The notes: generated by a model from the sequence alone, not told the origin. 64,000 nt of DNA from Durusdinium trenchii (GCA_963970005.1 CAXAMN010018557.1:554170-618169), one strand, 5' to 3'; numbered from the stretch's first letter, positions 21,101 through 31,690 are shown. Numbers and translations are program-made.

Positions 21101-24100
21101 TCATACCCACATCCTGTGTCCATGATGAACTTCGTTCTTGACCCTTTGGCTGGAATAGACAATGTCTTTGTGTCTGCATGATCTTTCTTTCCCTCGCATA
21201 CATGAGGAATGACTTTATGATGGAAAACTAGGCCGTCATCTTCGTCGAAAGACATAGTGACCGCTAGGTCACCCTTTGGTCCAACTGGTATTCGGACCCT
21301 CTTGATCTCAGTGTAGGGGACCATCAATATGCCTCTTGCCTCTGCGACCTTTTCTTCAAATCTGATTTGTTCTTTCCTCGTGTAGCAGGTGAGCTCTTTC
21401 TCATCGTATCGTTTGATGTCTGGACGTAGAGGTTTCCTTTCTACTACCTTCCATTTGTTCCTGACTGAGTAGATCGCTTCGTTCAACATGATCTCACAAG
21501 TCTCTTCATCAAAGGATACTTTTGCACCTCCTTCTCTTGCCTTGGCGGATGCAGCAATCCCTTCATCTTCGGATTCGTCTATGAAGAGTTCACCGTCAAT
21601 GGCTGGGGCTCCAGGCTTCGCCTTAGGCTTCGGTTTGGGTTTTGCCTTGGGCTTTGGCCTATCGTCTCCTGAGTCAGCTGGTGCAGATATCCCTTTCTTA
21701 GGAGAGGCTTTTGGGTCATGATAGAACTTGCAATCCTTCCCTTTGTCACAAGTTCCTCGAATCCACATCCAACATACTGGCTTGTCATTCTTTCCGACAG
21801 AAGATCCTCTGGATGGTGATCTGGGTTTCTTGTGACTGAATGGGCAATCTTTCCCCATAGTGCAGTTACCTTTCACGAAGTATTTGCATGGTATCTTCTT
21901 CTTGTCTGTACTCGGACTTCGGCTGCGATCCTTTCCATCACCTTTACCTTTCCCCTTTCCCTTTTTGTTCTTGTCTTCAGGATGCTTCTTGGGATTGGGT
22001 TTCGGCTTCACTGCAGCAGCGTCTTCTGAGACAACCTGTTCTTGTTGCCCTTTTGGTTTCTTCTTCGGATCAGCTGGTGCAGCTTTCAGTTTTGGAGCAG
22101 GTCCGCCTGGTTTGAGATTCTGAAAGATATTGGCCACATTCTTCACTGCCTTCTCCTTTTCCAGGATCATCCTGTCTTCAGTTTGCCGTTCGATGTGCCT
22201 TCTGATCATATCACGTAGATGTTTGTATGTCTTCTTGGCATCATCGTCGTTCATGCTGTTGTAGGCGCTGATGTCGTATGCCATGAGGTTTGAGTTCCTG
22301 ATCTTTCTCCATAGGAAATCCCGAAGAGTTTCGTCGCTCGGGACGTCAACGGGCTTCATTCCTGCCAGAATCTCATCCCAAGTGTGGAAGAACAACGATA
22401 AGTTCTTGTCTCCTTGATATTCTAGTTGGTAGAGGTGCATTGAAGTATATAAGACTTCCACATTTGATGTTGTCTTGAAATTCATAAGGATCAGGGCTAG
22501 GACCTCTCTTCCCTTTATGAGGCTTGATGTTCTCCCTTTTGCATTGATCCTCGTCCTCAACTTCATAGCTACACCTGAACCATCATCTTTCGCATCCATG
22601 ACGACCTTGGTAAGAGCTAGGCCGAGTTTGGCATCGATTGAATGGAATCTTTGGTCTCCTGAGTCGACAAACTTGTCCGGATCAGGATCGTCCATGGCTT
22701 CTTTGATCCAGTCGATCCAGGGCTCTTGATCTGAATCATTGGCCGCAATGATGATCGATTGAATGAGATTTGCCTTCCATAGTCCAAGATCATTGATCCT
22801 GGGCCACGACGGAACGTTTATCTTTGATTCTTCCTTCCTCGATACTTTCATGATTGTAGAGGTTGCCGGTGCAAGATGAGATGAAGAGGATGCTTCTGCT
22901 TCTGAAATCTTGTCCCTCAATGATTTGTTCGCCTCGGATAGCTCAATTGATTTCTCCCTTTCCTCGGCGTACTCATTGTGGGTTTCGGCATACCATTCAT
23001 ACATCTCATCTCGGCTCTCTGTCATTTCATTGTACCCGTCCTTGTAGTGCTTCGCCTCCTCTTTTGCGTTCCGAATCTCATCTTCCTCGGACGCGTGGGT
23101 TGGTAACCCGCGGTCTCTGGAACTAGGACGCTTGCTGTACCGAGAGACTATGGGCGCCATTCGTGCTTCTGCTTTTAATTTCGCATTTTCCATAATGACA
23201 TTCTTTGTCTCCTTCTGGCTTTCCAATAGTGCATTCTCCAGTTCTCTGATCTTCTGTTGAATTTCAGCACCATCATCGCCGAACATAGGAGCTCTCATCA
23301 TATTCTCTCTTTTCAGCTGTGTGTTGGCTTCGGATAGAGCGAGGTTGGCGTCTTTCAACTGTTGTCGTTCACGGATGGAACTTTCTAGGACTTCGTTGTT
23401 GAACATTTCTCCTTTTGCGATAACCTCCTTTGCGACGTTTGCTTCGTATTCATGGTGGCTCGCCTTCATTTCTGCCATTTCTTTAGCAGAGACTTCAGTC
23501 TGGCATACAAATATCTCCATCCTCATGCCCACTTCCATCTCTTCTATCTCCGCTCTCGCGTTGAGTTCAGCTCCACGTGCCATAGCTAGTTGACCTCGTA
23601 GATGATCAATAACCATAGCTTCCTGATTGCTCTGATCTTGAGATGAGTGAACACTGTGTTGAAGACGTCTTTCCCTGACCTCACTGTTCCATTGTTCTTC
23701 TCTCTGGTGTTGGATCACCTCGTGCATGTTGACATTCTCATCCTGTAGCGCAATCATTCTAGCTTGTATCTGGTCAGCTATTCCGACGAAGGCTGTGTTC
23801 TCATCCTGAATGGCTTTTGATCTTCTATTGATCGCCAATGAAGATTCATTCTGTTCTTGGATGTGTCCAATTGCTGCTTGAAGCTCTTGGGACATTCTGT
23901 CCTTCGTTGCTTTCACAGATTCAAGCTCTGAATGTTCTTGATGAGTTTCTTGTGCAAGCTCTTGATATCTCATGTAGATATGTTCAGCTGTCGATTCCGC
24001 CAAGCGTAGCTTGTGTTCGAGCTCTTCAATTCTTATTGTCGCTCCTTCATCTTCCTGTGTCATCTCTTGTAGATGTTCCTGCATCTTCCTGTTGTAGTCA

Positions 24101-24555
24101 GACATTTGCCTGAACTCCACTTCAGCCTCGTGGTGTAGTCGTGAGTATCCGGCTTGGATGCATTCATATTCTTCATGAAGAAAATTGTATGCGTTTCTCG
24201 CCGATCTCAATTCTTCACCCAGCTGAATCTCTCTTCTTTGCTCTTTTGTTCCTCTATCATCGTCACGTCTCTTCTCTATACTCCTTCTTGGGGATCTCGC
24301 GGTAGACGTTATAGGCGATGTAGATCTTGTTGTAGCTCTCATCGATCTTCTTGGTCCTACGGGTGCAAGATCGGTCAGATTCCGAGCCGGTGGCACGGAT
24401 CTTTCCGAGATTTGTGATCCAGTAGGCATAGTGATAACGTCAGCATTTGCTGATGAATCAGTACCCATTGTAGAGTCTGGTGATGAAATGGTGTTGGGAC
24501 CACCAGGAGCAGCGAATGAATAGGGTTCGCTTCCATTTCCTCCTGAGCTTGACAT
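18121..24555 (-). CDS. Copia-1 Gag-Pol polyprotein with CCCH zinc fingers
   Basis: A 2,144-residue frame from MSSSGGNGSEPYSFAAPGG. Residues about 90-560 are predicted coiled coil, rich in Glu, Gln, Arg and Lys. A gag-like region follows. Two CCCH fingers lie near 888 (C-x7-C-x5-C-x3-H, CKYFVKGNC) and 927 (CWMWIRGTC). The aspartic protease motif FIMDTGCGYDLIS is near 1,145. The GAG-pre-integrase fingers (H..C-x2-C, NPYCESC) are near 1,382. The integrase core has TFDFVDT, IAYADKAPEFE and NNSLAERNN (about 1,418-1,512). A long acidic linker (1,700-1,950) precedes the start of RT (FARVHGIIVEKNYQ). Copia elements normally use a CCHC knuckle in gag, so tandem CCCH fingers are unusual. The frame is intact over 6.4 kb, which suggests a fairly recent copy. 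Confidence 0.85.
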   Translation of the reverse strand: MSSSGGNGSEPYSFAAPGGPNTISSPDSTMGTDSSANADVITMPTGSQISERSVPPARNLTDLAPVGPRRSMRATTRSTSPITSTARSPRRSIEKRRDDDRGTKEQRREIQLGEELRSARNAYNFLHEEYECIQAGYSRLHHEAEVEFRQMSDYNRKMQEHLQEMTQEDEGATIRIEELEHKLRLAESTAEHIYMRYQELAQETHQEHSELESVKATKDRMSQELQAAIGHIQEQNESSLAINRRSKAIQDENTAFVGIADQIQARMIALQDENVNMHEVIQHQREEQWNSEVRERRLQHSVHSSQDQSNQEAMVIDHLRGQLAMARGAELNARAEIEEMEVGMRMEIFVCQTEVSAKEMAEMKASHHEYEANVAKEVIAKGEMFNNEVLESSIRERQQLKDANLALSEANTQLKRENMMRAPMFGDDGAEIQQKIRELENALLESQKETKNVIMENAKLKAEARMAPIVSRYSKRPSSRDRGLPTHASEEDEIRNAKEEAKHYKDGYNEMTESRDEMYEWYAETHNEYAEEREKSIELSEANKSLRDKISEAEASSSSHLAPATSTIMKVSRKEESKINVPSWPRINDLGLWKANLIQSIIIAANDSDQEPWIDWIKEAMDDPDPDKFVDSGDQRFHSIDAKLGLALTKVVMDAKDDGSGVAMKLRTRINAKGRTSSLIKGREVLALILMNFKTTSNVEVLYTSMHLYQLEYQGDKNLSLFFHTWDEILAGMKPVDVPSDETLRDFLWRKIRNSNLMAYDISAYNSMNDDDAKKTYKHLRDMIRRHIERQTEDRMILEKEKAVKNVANIFQNLKPGGPAPKLKAAPADPKKKPKGQQEQVVSEDAAAVKPKPNPKKHPEDKNKKGKGKGKGDGKDRSRSPSTDKKKIPCKYFVKGNCTMGKDCPFSHKKPRSPSRGSSVGKNDKPVCWMWIRGTCDKGKDCKFYHDPKASPKKGISAPADSGDDRPKPKAKPKPKPKAKPGAPAIDGELFIDESEDEGIAASAKAREGGAKVSFDEETCEIMLNEAIYSVRNKWKVVERKPLRPDIKRYDEKELTCYTRKEQIRFEEKVAEARGILMVPYTEIKRVRIPVGPKGDLAVTMSFDEDDGLVFHHKVIPHVCEGKKDHADTKTLSIPAKGSRTKFIMDTGCGYDLISKGRAKKLGLEVRESDQSMSFYTANGVTSTKGVADIHFDEFDSTYSPFVLDESPSVLSVGKKCMEEGYTFIWPACGDPYMVSPNYKKIMLEVEGNIPYIVKGSDFCTPTDDTRAEMIARFTLGEDEADYQSTFINCDVDPQGITCDDDDLPVIEPPKVKRRKRNKKFKASPGEEDEVGSDVAGDSEPEADDDDADDIEVDVVDGASRMVRRGTLKADARKIEHLLTHRYKNPYCESCIRAKMKHFKTHRGAFKRKLKAFGDLVTFDFVDTRNILDQGISTDREIFVIRDRYTGVIWAYPSKERFTKDVVNAINHFKGLKKIKIAYADKAPEFETAMKQLKIPFDHSLPNHPQNNSLAERNNQFIMMTTATCLLEAGLPPCFWSYAVECVSHLLNIEEGEDGVSPWYKLHGKEFHGEKIPFGAKVFFMPSSQGRIEQRHKFDPKGIPGIFAGYEIKPGMNWSRQYRVWSLETFAHQSLAFDANRPIRKLLTPQLTETLVFLAPIEFPLKEGYEKINNTLEGMKIRDRRDGEPEVGDPSQMIDYGDYEPTEPGMDFEELAEREIRDEDDEDAIGDHEADDEERDDPGDDDDPKPDGGHSKILSKPAKAKVPPSTGREDHPPVGDPSMDHMSMGKASDGIIYLNDDGETVKLDRKGNPYKVGSDGRRFFRSSPRPRSKYTPEEWKALSLSDRAIAEKKEALEKEKMKERESKGAGSSKDKRKKKKEDKDDDPKDVSPNIFIDLKKDRTLITDDDDMGGYSPSSASTLSTELPSDDDYLVEWEEWTSVENGFGPRATWDPLNIIDVNSGEILNDMAVAYAMPTESNRCTTEDFTKNLKDHHLSFPSMPCINSISKHRERYTYADTTNPMSAYRNLFNAAVSRPVSRAEMLKNPKAKASMRKEWLGLHEQGVFDFSVIREYHDVKQEALTLKQVVHFARVHGIIVEKNYQLPMSDERRKFKGRGVLLGNKVKNQNWEAAFFQDLGNSPASFESSR

Positions 24556-24603
24556 TGCAGGTTTCTGTAATGACTAGTCTTGTTCTTGGTCTCGTGTAGC
24601 TCG

Positions 24604-24623
24604 TACGGCTATAAAGAGCCGTA
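24604..24623 (-). other. Hairpin in the copia-1 leader
   Basis: TACGGCT and AGCCGTA form a perfect 7-bp stem around ATAAAG, about 50-70 nt upstream of the copia-1 start codon. Confidence 0.6.
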
Positions 24624-24736
24624 ACGGCTGATAACCTGCGAGTGGATCTTAATCAGCGAAGTTTGAAGCTATCACTGACGGTCCATAAGCGGCGTAGCGT
24701 CGGAACGGAAACCGCACCTTTTCTAGTCGCTTGATC

Positions 24737-24747
24737 CTTGAGCCAAA
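24737..24747 (-). other. Possible spliced-leader relic upstream of copia-1
   Basis: On the minus strand TTTGGCTCAAG, the last 11 nt of the dinoflagellate spliced leader, about 180 nt upstream of the copia-1 start. The rest of the leader is not preserved, so on its own this could be chance. Confidence 0.4.
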
Positions 24748-25439
24748 GTACATATGGTACATATATATGTACAAGTTGCACTGTACGTGTCGCTGCACTT
24801 CCATTCGCATATTATGATATCACAACAGGAGACACGATGCTGGACTCATTCACATTCACACATGATGTCAAACGTTACAACATGGATGATATTGGAAGCT
24901 GTAGCCTCGAGTAAGCAGGCAGGAAACACGCAGGAAACTACTTGGATGAAGGCACCGTGCATGAGTGAGCAACCGGCACAAGTGAACTACTGAGGCTTCG
25001 GCCACATGCTCCTGGAATCCAATGAAGAGTCTTTGCGTCACGCCCCAAGAATGAATGGGTTACTTTGGTGGCAAGTCCTCTACCAGAATCTACCATCAAA
25101 GTTTGGTCTTATGCGTCAACAGACTGGCTTCGGCAGAGCAACCAAAACGATCTCGCAATGAGAGACAACTTGAAAGAATCAGAAGGCCCAACAACTTCAT
25201 GACCTTCTCAAGGTCTGCTCACACGTGCTCAAACTGCCAGCCTTTTAGTTGGCTCTTGAGGGGGCACGTGCACACCTTTTTGCACAGCTTGCACCTGTGT
25301 TCTCGGAAAACGCAAATGTAAAACAGGGCTTCTCCAACTTGCAGCAATATCACAAGACCACCCAAAAACGGCTGGCAGTAGAGCACCCGGCACTCCAAGC
25401 CCTTTTGCCACTGTACAAAAGAGATTAGCTGCAGAGCTT

Positions 25440-25485
25440 TCAGCCCATGAACTGCTCAACGGGACCCTTTCCGGTCTGAAGCTCA
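25440..25485 (-). CDS. Last exon (partial) of the chlorophyll a/c-binding protein
   Basis: Next to the assembly gap the minus strand reads LQTGKGPVEQFMG then stop (25440-25442). This resembles the C-terminal tail of dinoflagellate antenna proteins after the third helix. The part with the third helix (expected ELxNGRxAM) is presumably in the gap. The frame differs from the 5' exon, as expected across an intron. Confidence 0.55.
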
Positions 25486-25495
25486 NNNNNNNNNN
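25486..25495. other. Assembly gap (10 N) inside the LHC gene
   Basis: Ten N. It separates the intron from the last exon; the missing sequence probably contains the third membrane helix of the antenna protein. Confidence 0.95.
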
Positions 25496-25543
25496 ATCAC
25501 ATGGACAAAACATCGAAAAGAAAACAGCGCAGCCATAGCAGTC

Positions 25544-26212
25544 CTTGGTTCGCATCTCGGTTCCAATCTGCTTCCACTGGAAGGGATCTCCAAAGTTTCC
25601 AGGGTCCTTCACTGGCTTCCATGTCACAGCCTCATGGCCAGCGACCAAGAACATGAGCAGAGAGAAGCCCTCCAGACCTTTGTCAGTGCCCAAGGCTGCC
25701 AAGCCAGATGGCACATTCTCAAAGCCAGGAAGCTTCACGAAGGTTGCAAAGAGAGATCCGGTGGCAGCCATCATGGCAAATCGTCCGTGCTTAATCTCCG
25801 CTGCTCGCAAATGCTTGAAGCCAGTTGAGTCACCTGCGAAAGTCATCAAACCGCTCTTGGTGAAGCCCAAAGGATCAAAGAAGCCCAATGGCCTGCTAAC
25901 ACCAGGCTGCTCCTCCAGCACCAAAGGTGCTTCTGGCGCATCAAATCGAAAGCGACCCTGATCATCCTTGGTGAGAACGCCTGCACGGGCAACCTTCTGA
26001 GAGCGGCGTCCGGCAGCACCAAGGGCAATCACTGCAGCCGTGACAGACACACCGCCCATTGCGGAGTATCCCTGGCTCTGCGCAGCACCCTGGCTGCGCA
26101 CAGGGGCATAGCTGTCATGGACTGCATTTGGGGCAGTGAAAGCTGGTGCCCCAACCAATGCCACCGCTGCAGAGCCTGCTGCCAGGGCCACGACTTTCCC
26201 TGACTGGACCAT
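25544..26212 (-). CDS. Chlorophyll a/c-binding light-harvesting protein, 5' exon
   Basis: Thylakoid antenna protein that binds chlorophyll a, chlorophyll c2 and peridinin and passes energy to the photosystems. Residues 1-75 (MVQSGKVVALAAGSAAVALV onward, with FTAPNA) look like a plastid-targeting leader with a hydrophobic core and a second Ala-rich segment. The LHC domain starts at PLGFFDPLGFTKSG. Helix 1 has LRAAEIKHGRFAMMAATGSL with the chlorophyll-binding E and the paired R. Helix 2 lies at EGFSLLMFLVAGHEAVTW. Coding stops at TEMRTK, where the next residues of the family should be ELxNGR; here the genome reads AAG/GACTGC, a possible GA-type donor. The frame beyond it (DCYGCAVFF) is intron. 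Confidence 0.85.
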
Positions 26213-29200
26213 GGCACCTTGACTTTTGCTTCACAACCGGGTTCTGAAAAATGGACTGAGCCTGTGTGATTGCGGAGTTGCACTGGTTGCACCACTATGC
26301 AAGCAAAATCAGTCGCGGGTAGGATTTACTTTGTCAATTACGGTTGGGTATGTGGGTACGCACCATCTCCCTTTCTCGTTTCTGCAATGTTTGGCCCAAG
26401 CGCTGGAGCGGATGTGGGTGAAACCAGGGAAATCCATAGCTTTGTCTTGGCTTTCCGGTCTCACTCGATGCTCCAGGCAAGGAGCTCTCCACCCTGGCTC
26501 GCGGTTGAGACTCTTGTGATGTCTCTGAAACTCCACACCAATTCAATCAAAAACGACAAGTACATCGCATCGAGGTTCATGGGTGGGCAAGTTGGCAAGA
26601 ACCCAATTTGGGTCAAAGAATCTACTTCTACAGTCTCTGGTAAGGCAGCTACAAAAGAAACAATTCTCCAATTCTGTCAATCACAAAGGCAGATGTCCAC
26701 TCTCACCATGCAGATGTGTACGATTCCGACAAGCAGATTGGCTTCGGTCTCGGACCGGGTCCGGAGGTGGGATCAAGCGCTTCGGCTGCCGCCAAAGGGA
26801 GCCGATGAGGCAAATGGCAGCCACCTCAGAAGACCAACGGATCGACTGTAAATGAGATACTCTCCCGGTTTTTTACGTATCCTTTTAAAGGCGTCTTCTT
26901 TTCTTTTTTGGTTAGGTCATGAGCAGGACACGTTAGCGATTCAAAAGTTGTTTTTGCAAACATGTGATCTGGACACGTTAGCTGCTTAGAGGTCTTTGGC
27001 TTGCAATGTGATCCTGGGAATCTAGAATAAAATAAATATAAAAATTCTATATCAAAAATCCTGGTGTGGGATACTGAGCGTTGGCAAGTAACGTGCTGGT
27101 GTCCCGCAGAAGCGTGGCTCCCTTGCTTTGGTGTCTTGGTGGACATGTTTGCGCGGACAATGCTAACATGTCCGTTTACCAATTTAAGAAACCCTAAGAT
27201 TTTGCCAAAAAAAGAGCGAACATAGCCCGTCACAAAAATGGGCATCTCTTCTGTGATGGGACAGGTTAGCAGTTTTTCGAGGCATGTTGGGTCATGTTCA
27301 AAATCATTATGATACCGTTTTCTCCGGTTATTCCCCAGGAAATACCGCTCTAGAGCTGAACATGTTAGGGACTAGTCCCAAATGCACCCCGGGACACGTA
27401 TATCTGGAAGAGTGTATTGCCAGAAAACCCAAACCGATCAAACCCATAAGCAACTGGCATCACGCATCACCTGGATTACCTAGCACAGCAAGGAAAATAT
27501 GTCAATCACAGTAGATTGCCACTAACAGGCCGAGATGCCACCAGGAAAACAGAGTAGAGTGGGCCAATGGCAATGCGGCGCCCTTGGACGAAAGAACATG
27601 TCACACAGAACAAGCCTGAATAACAAGCAGATAAATCCAAGTGTTGGCCAGAGGTTGAGGCCTTGCTCGACAGCTTATCAGAAGCAGCAAACGTGGCAGC
27701 TTCCTCTGGAAACTCCAAGCTCTTGTTGCCTAGCCTAACCTTAGCTTCGGTATTTCCAGTTGTTCATCGTCTTTCAAGCTATCCCAGCCGGTGATACAAT
27801 CCGAGGGCAAAGGCAAGAGGCGTTCATAGAATTCGAGTGGTGTGGCTGGCCAACAGGCCGATGAGAAGCCAAGACAGGAGACAATCAGAAAGAGAAAAGC
27901 AAAGGGGAAAGGCAACAAAAGATTTACATTATATAATCCACCAACTAAATAGAAGCGTGTGGTAGATAAATAGACTTCAGAACCTACAACAGGACCAACT
28001 TCGAGAAGCAACCTCCTGCAGCCATGGGTCTGTCCTCTTGAATCCAATCTCAACAGCATGTCTAAAACCACCAAAGGCCTGCCTGGATGGCCGCTTCTCA
28101 CCGCCAAAAAGCGCTTCCAGCCTGCGAAACCCGGGAGATGGTTTGAGAGGAAACCTTGGGATCCTAAACCCCAAGAGCAGTCCCGTCGTCGACGAGGTAA
28201 AGAGCTTCAGTGAGATGCGGTTTCCAACACCAGTTGACCTGAAGAGAGTTTGCAAAGGGTTCATCCAAAGTCATCTGGGGGGCTATTGCAACCGTGGTGT
28301 GAGGTGAGATGCCACTAATTCCATCACATCAAATTCAGCTTGTAACTAGACTATATGCTGTACTGCAGATTTTTATCTTTTTTATGTTTCTTTTGGACTT
28401 TTAGTCTTCTCTTCATCCTTTTTCTTTCTGTGATATATTTTTAGAAGAACCTCTAACTCTATCACGCCATCGGCTCCAATGACACAGTGCCCTGGCCTAT
28501 CAACAACGTTGCCAGGCCAGAGGCGGCAAGCGTAAGTGTGACTCCCACGTCCACAGCCAGCTCGCCTGCCAAAAGGGAGGGGCAGATCAATCAAAACCAT
28601 GTTTAAGTGGCCATTGTTGCTGAGCTTGTTCGCTGGATACCTGCTACAACACTCGTTGGCTCCTTAATAAGTACCACTTGAAGTCATCGCTCTTTTAACG
28701 AGAAATTGCCTGCTGTCAAACCTGACAAAGTCGCAAAGGAGAAGATTGTCCTTAGTCGCAACAGATAAGGAGCGCGATGATCGTCGGATTGCCCCAGTTC
28801 GACTTGGCAGATCGCTTCAGTTCGCTTCATGTGAATGGTGAAATAGGCTGAAGGGCAAGAGCACGTTTTGGGGAAAGGGCATCCCAAGCTGCATTCGTCC
28901 CGTCCCGCGACCAAATGATTGGTTGAGAATCCTTACATGAAATGGCCCAAACCTGCTTGGATGTGGCATGAAAGCATTGGTGAGGTGCCAAGGCAACTTA
29001 GCCTTCCGCACACAAATCAACCCAGTCTTTAATTCAAAGCTCAAGCTCACAGCCCCTGTATCGACGTGGACACAATCTGCCGACCGAGAACAAAGCACTC
29101 AGCAGGGAAGGACGAAAGAAATTCAAAAGAGAAATCATCCAAAGGTCCGGCAGTGTAGAAGTGCATGTACAACATCCTAGCTACAAAGGTTTGACGAAGG

Positions 29201-30400
29201 TCACCAAAACATCCAACAAATCGGACAAGGCTGCAAACAGCACTTCTCCTACAAGCCAAAGAAACTTCATCACTATGGAAGAGGAGCACAAAGACCACGA
29301 GTGAAAAAAGTGATAAAATGTTCTGGGGGTAATGAGCCTCAGGTCTTTCTGCCTCTCAATACCATCCAAGTTTAGCCCTGAAACTGCCCTGACAACTACG
29401 AGTACTACAAGATTGATTGCGTATCCCAGAGTAAACTAATCAAACCCCACAAAGCCACCTACCCAGCCTATGCCACGAGTTGCTTACATAACAAAAAGCA
29501 AGAATCGCACCGTTGTAAAGGACACGTCGTTTCGGTCATTGTTTCCTCCAAGTTCCTGGCCGAATCGCTGCCAGCCCGGTCCGCAACCAGGCCAACAAGG
29601 TGCGTTCGTTCGCAAGGTCCGTGGCCAATGCCTTTGGGTCAGCTGAGGCATCACCTGCCGAGACTGACATCACAGCACGGTTTGAGATAACAAACTACAC
29701 GACGGATGGCCTTACGATATGCTTGCCTTACTCTGGTGTAAGGTATGCTTGCTGCTTGCCTTACGATGAAACAGAAAAGTTTGTTGTGAGATGGTGAAAT
29801 GGTGAAAATGAAAGTGAAAGAGAGGGTGAGAAAAGGACGAGATGAAAACAATGTTCACAAGAGGAGGGAAGCAAAGATGTCTTCCATTAGGGAGCGTTCA
29901 AAGACACGCATACAAGTTCTGTTGGTGCTTAGTACGTTTTGGATTTTTATTTGTTGGATGACGCGTTCTATAGACATGGCGCAGTGTCCACAGAGGTGTA
30001 CCTGGCAAGCTGAGCATTTGAGTGTTGCAAGGCTGAGTCTTCGGAAACAGAAGCATTGAAGTTTGTCTACCGTCAGGCTCTCTGCGCTTGAGTGACCTTT
30101 ATCCCGCTCCCCACCAACCACCGCGTTTACATCATCACGGTTCGTTTCCCAAGTGGCACGGACTCGCACAAACGCACTTTCCACCAAGGACGTGCAAACA
30201 CGCATGGCACAGCGACATCACAAACGTAATTTGCACTAGAATGTTTGCATTAGTAGCTGCTGCCCGCACTACATGTGTATTTAAAAGTTGCCACTTCATC
30301 AGGGCAGATCCCAAAAGCCGCTTCCCATACTACATGTGTATCACAAACTTGCACGCGCTACATTTGCACTACAAAGTTGCCAGTTCTGAGGCCACTACAT
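26213..30400. other. Intergenic, no gene recognised
   Basis: About 4.2 kb upstream of the LHC gene. Several frames of 60-190 codons exist on both strands, but none shows a known domain or convincing composition. I see no RNA gene and no clear repeat. Confidence 0.5.
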
Positions 30401-30403
30401 TTG

Positions 30404-30745
30404 GACTACATCCACCTTCATTGCCAATGCCAGTTGCACACTTTCTTCATTTCGACCACAGTCACACACTTGGGCAACTGCCATCGCCATTGGCGACGAC
30501 AGTTGCACACTTTGGCAACGTCTATCTGCGTTTTGGACAACAGTTACATTCTTTGGCAACTTCCACCTTCATTTGCATCGACAGTCGCACACTTTCGCAA
30601 TGCAACGACAGTTACATGAACTTTGGCAACATCCACCTTCGTTTTGGACGACAGGTACACATTTGGGCAACTTCCACCTTTTGGTGTGGACGACAGTTGC
30701 ACACTTCGACAACGTTACGCACTTTGACAACTTCCACCATTTGAA
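30404..30745. repeat. Degenerate minisatellite built on GTTGCACACTTTGGCAAC
   Basis: Variants of TTGCACACTTTGGCAAC and CACCTTCATTTG recur every ~30-60 bp. Frames across it are repeat products. Confidence 0.65.
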
Positions 30746-30749
30746 ATCG

Positions 30750-31140
30750 CAATCTTCCCGCAGTTTCTGACACTTGACCCTCATTTCGTGCGAGAGGGTT
30801 GCCGCCAACCAAGTGAAATCGCAATATTCCCACAGTTTTTGACACTTGGCCCTCATTTAACCTGCAAGGTGGGTTACCAATGGGACAATGTGGCATCGCA
30901 GCATGCCCACAGTTTTTCACACTGGATCCTCAATTGATGCGAGAGGGTTGCGGCCGACAGGTTCAATTGGCAATATTCCCACAGTTTTTGACACTTGACA
31001 CGCATTTTGTGCGAGAGGGTTGCCGTGGAGAAATTGAATCGCAATATGTTCCAGCAGTTTTTGACACTTCACACGCATTTCGTGCAAGAGGGTTGCCGTG
31101 GAGAAATTGAAATCGCAATAATTTCGTGCGAGGGGGTTGC
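30750..31140. repeat. ~70-bp tandem repeat, about five to six copies
   Basis: Each unit contains CACAGTTTTTGACACTTGAC followed by GCGAGAGGGTTGCCG and AATTGAAATCGCAATA. The last two full units are the most alike. Confidence 0.8.
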
Positions 31141-31203
31141 ATTTGTTGGTGACTCGCCGCCGCCATCCCGGCCTAAGAAAGAAAGAAAATATTGAAAAGC
31201 GAT

Positions 31204-31235
31204 GAAGAGAGAGAGAGAGAGAGAGCGAGAGAGAA

Positions 31236-31266
<31 letters not shown>

Positions 31267-31412
31267 GCGAGCGAGCGAGCGCGCGCGCCGCTCGCTCGCG
31301 AAGGAAGAAAGGAAGGAAGGAAGGAAGCAAGGAAGGAAGGACGGACGGACGGAGGGAGGGAGGGAAGGAAAGAAAGAAAGAACAGACAAAGAGAGAGAGA
31401 GAGAGATGTGTG
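31204..31412. repeat. Purine-rich simple repeats (GA, GAGC, GGAA, GAAA)
   Basis: Adjacent blocks of GA, then GAGC, GGAAGGAA, GGAC/GGAG, GAAA and GA again. Charged or Ser/Leu-rich frames here are artefacts. Confidence 0.9.
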
Positions 31413-31414
31413 TT

Positions 31415-31690
31415 CAGATGTGAAGTTTCGCATGTCTGGATATGTACGGATTGTCAAGATGCGCAGATGTGAGAGAGAAGGACATGTGCAGATGTGAAGA
31501 TGTACAGATGTGAAGATGTGCATGCCTGGATATATGCGGATGTGAAGATTTGAGATGTAACGATGCACAGATGTGAAGATGTGGATGTCTGGATAATTAC
31601 TGTATGTACGGATGTTAAGATGTGAGATGCAAAGATGTGCAAAAATGTGAATGTGCTGGTGTGGAATATGCACCTCTGGATATGTGCAGT
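31415..31690. repeat. Degenerate GATGTGAAGATGTG minisatellite
   Basis: GATGTGAAGATGTGCATGTC-type words alternate with TGGATATATGCG along about 270 bp. Confidence 0.75.

Larger units (their letters stand above)
17485..24747 (-). mobile_element. Copia-type retroelement (copia-1), 3' truncated
   Basis: One continuous minus-strand frame from 24555 to 17485, interrupted only by a TGA at 18121-18123, encodes gag, protease, integrase and most of RT. RNase H is missing and the sequence after the final stop (PNPKP) is not copia-like. The right inverted repeat of the 17.4-kb element lies 55 bp further on. I could not identify LTRs by eye. The 5' leader carries a hairpin and an 11-nt spliced-leader match. 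Confidence 0.8.

Noticed and set aside
26826..27330. Recurring GACACGTTAGC/ACATGTTAGC words
   Set aside because: Irregular spacing and few copies; not enough to call a repeat.
30088..30744. 218-codon plus-strand frame
   Set aside because: It follows the CACACTTTGGCAAC minisatellite; the repeated THLGNFHL-type peptide mirrors the DNA repeat.
31069..31673. Arg/Ser/Leu-rich frames on both strands
   Set aside because: Products of GA/GGAA simple repeats.
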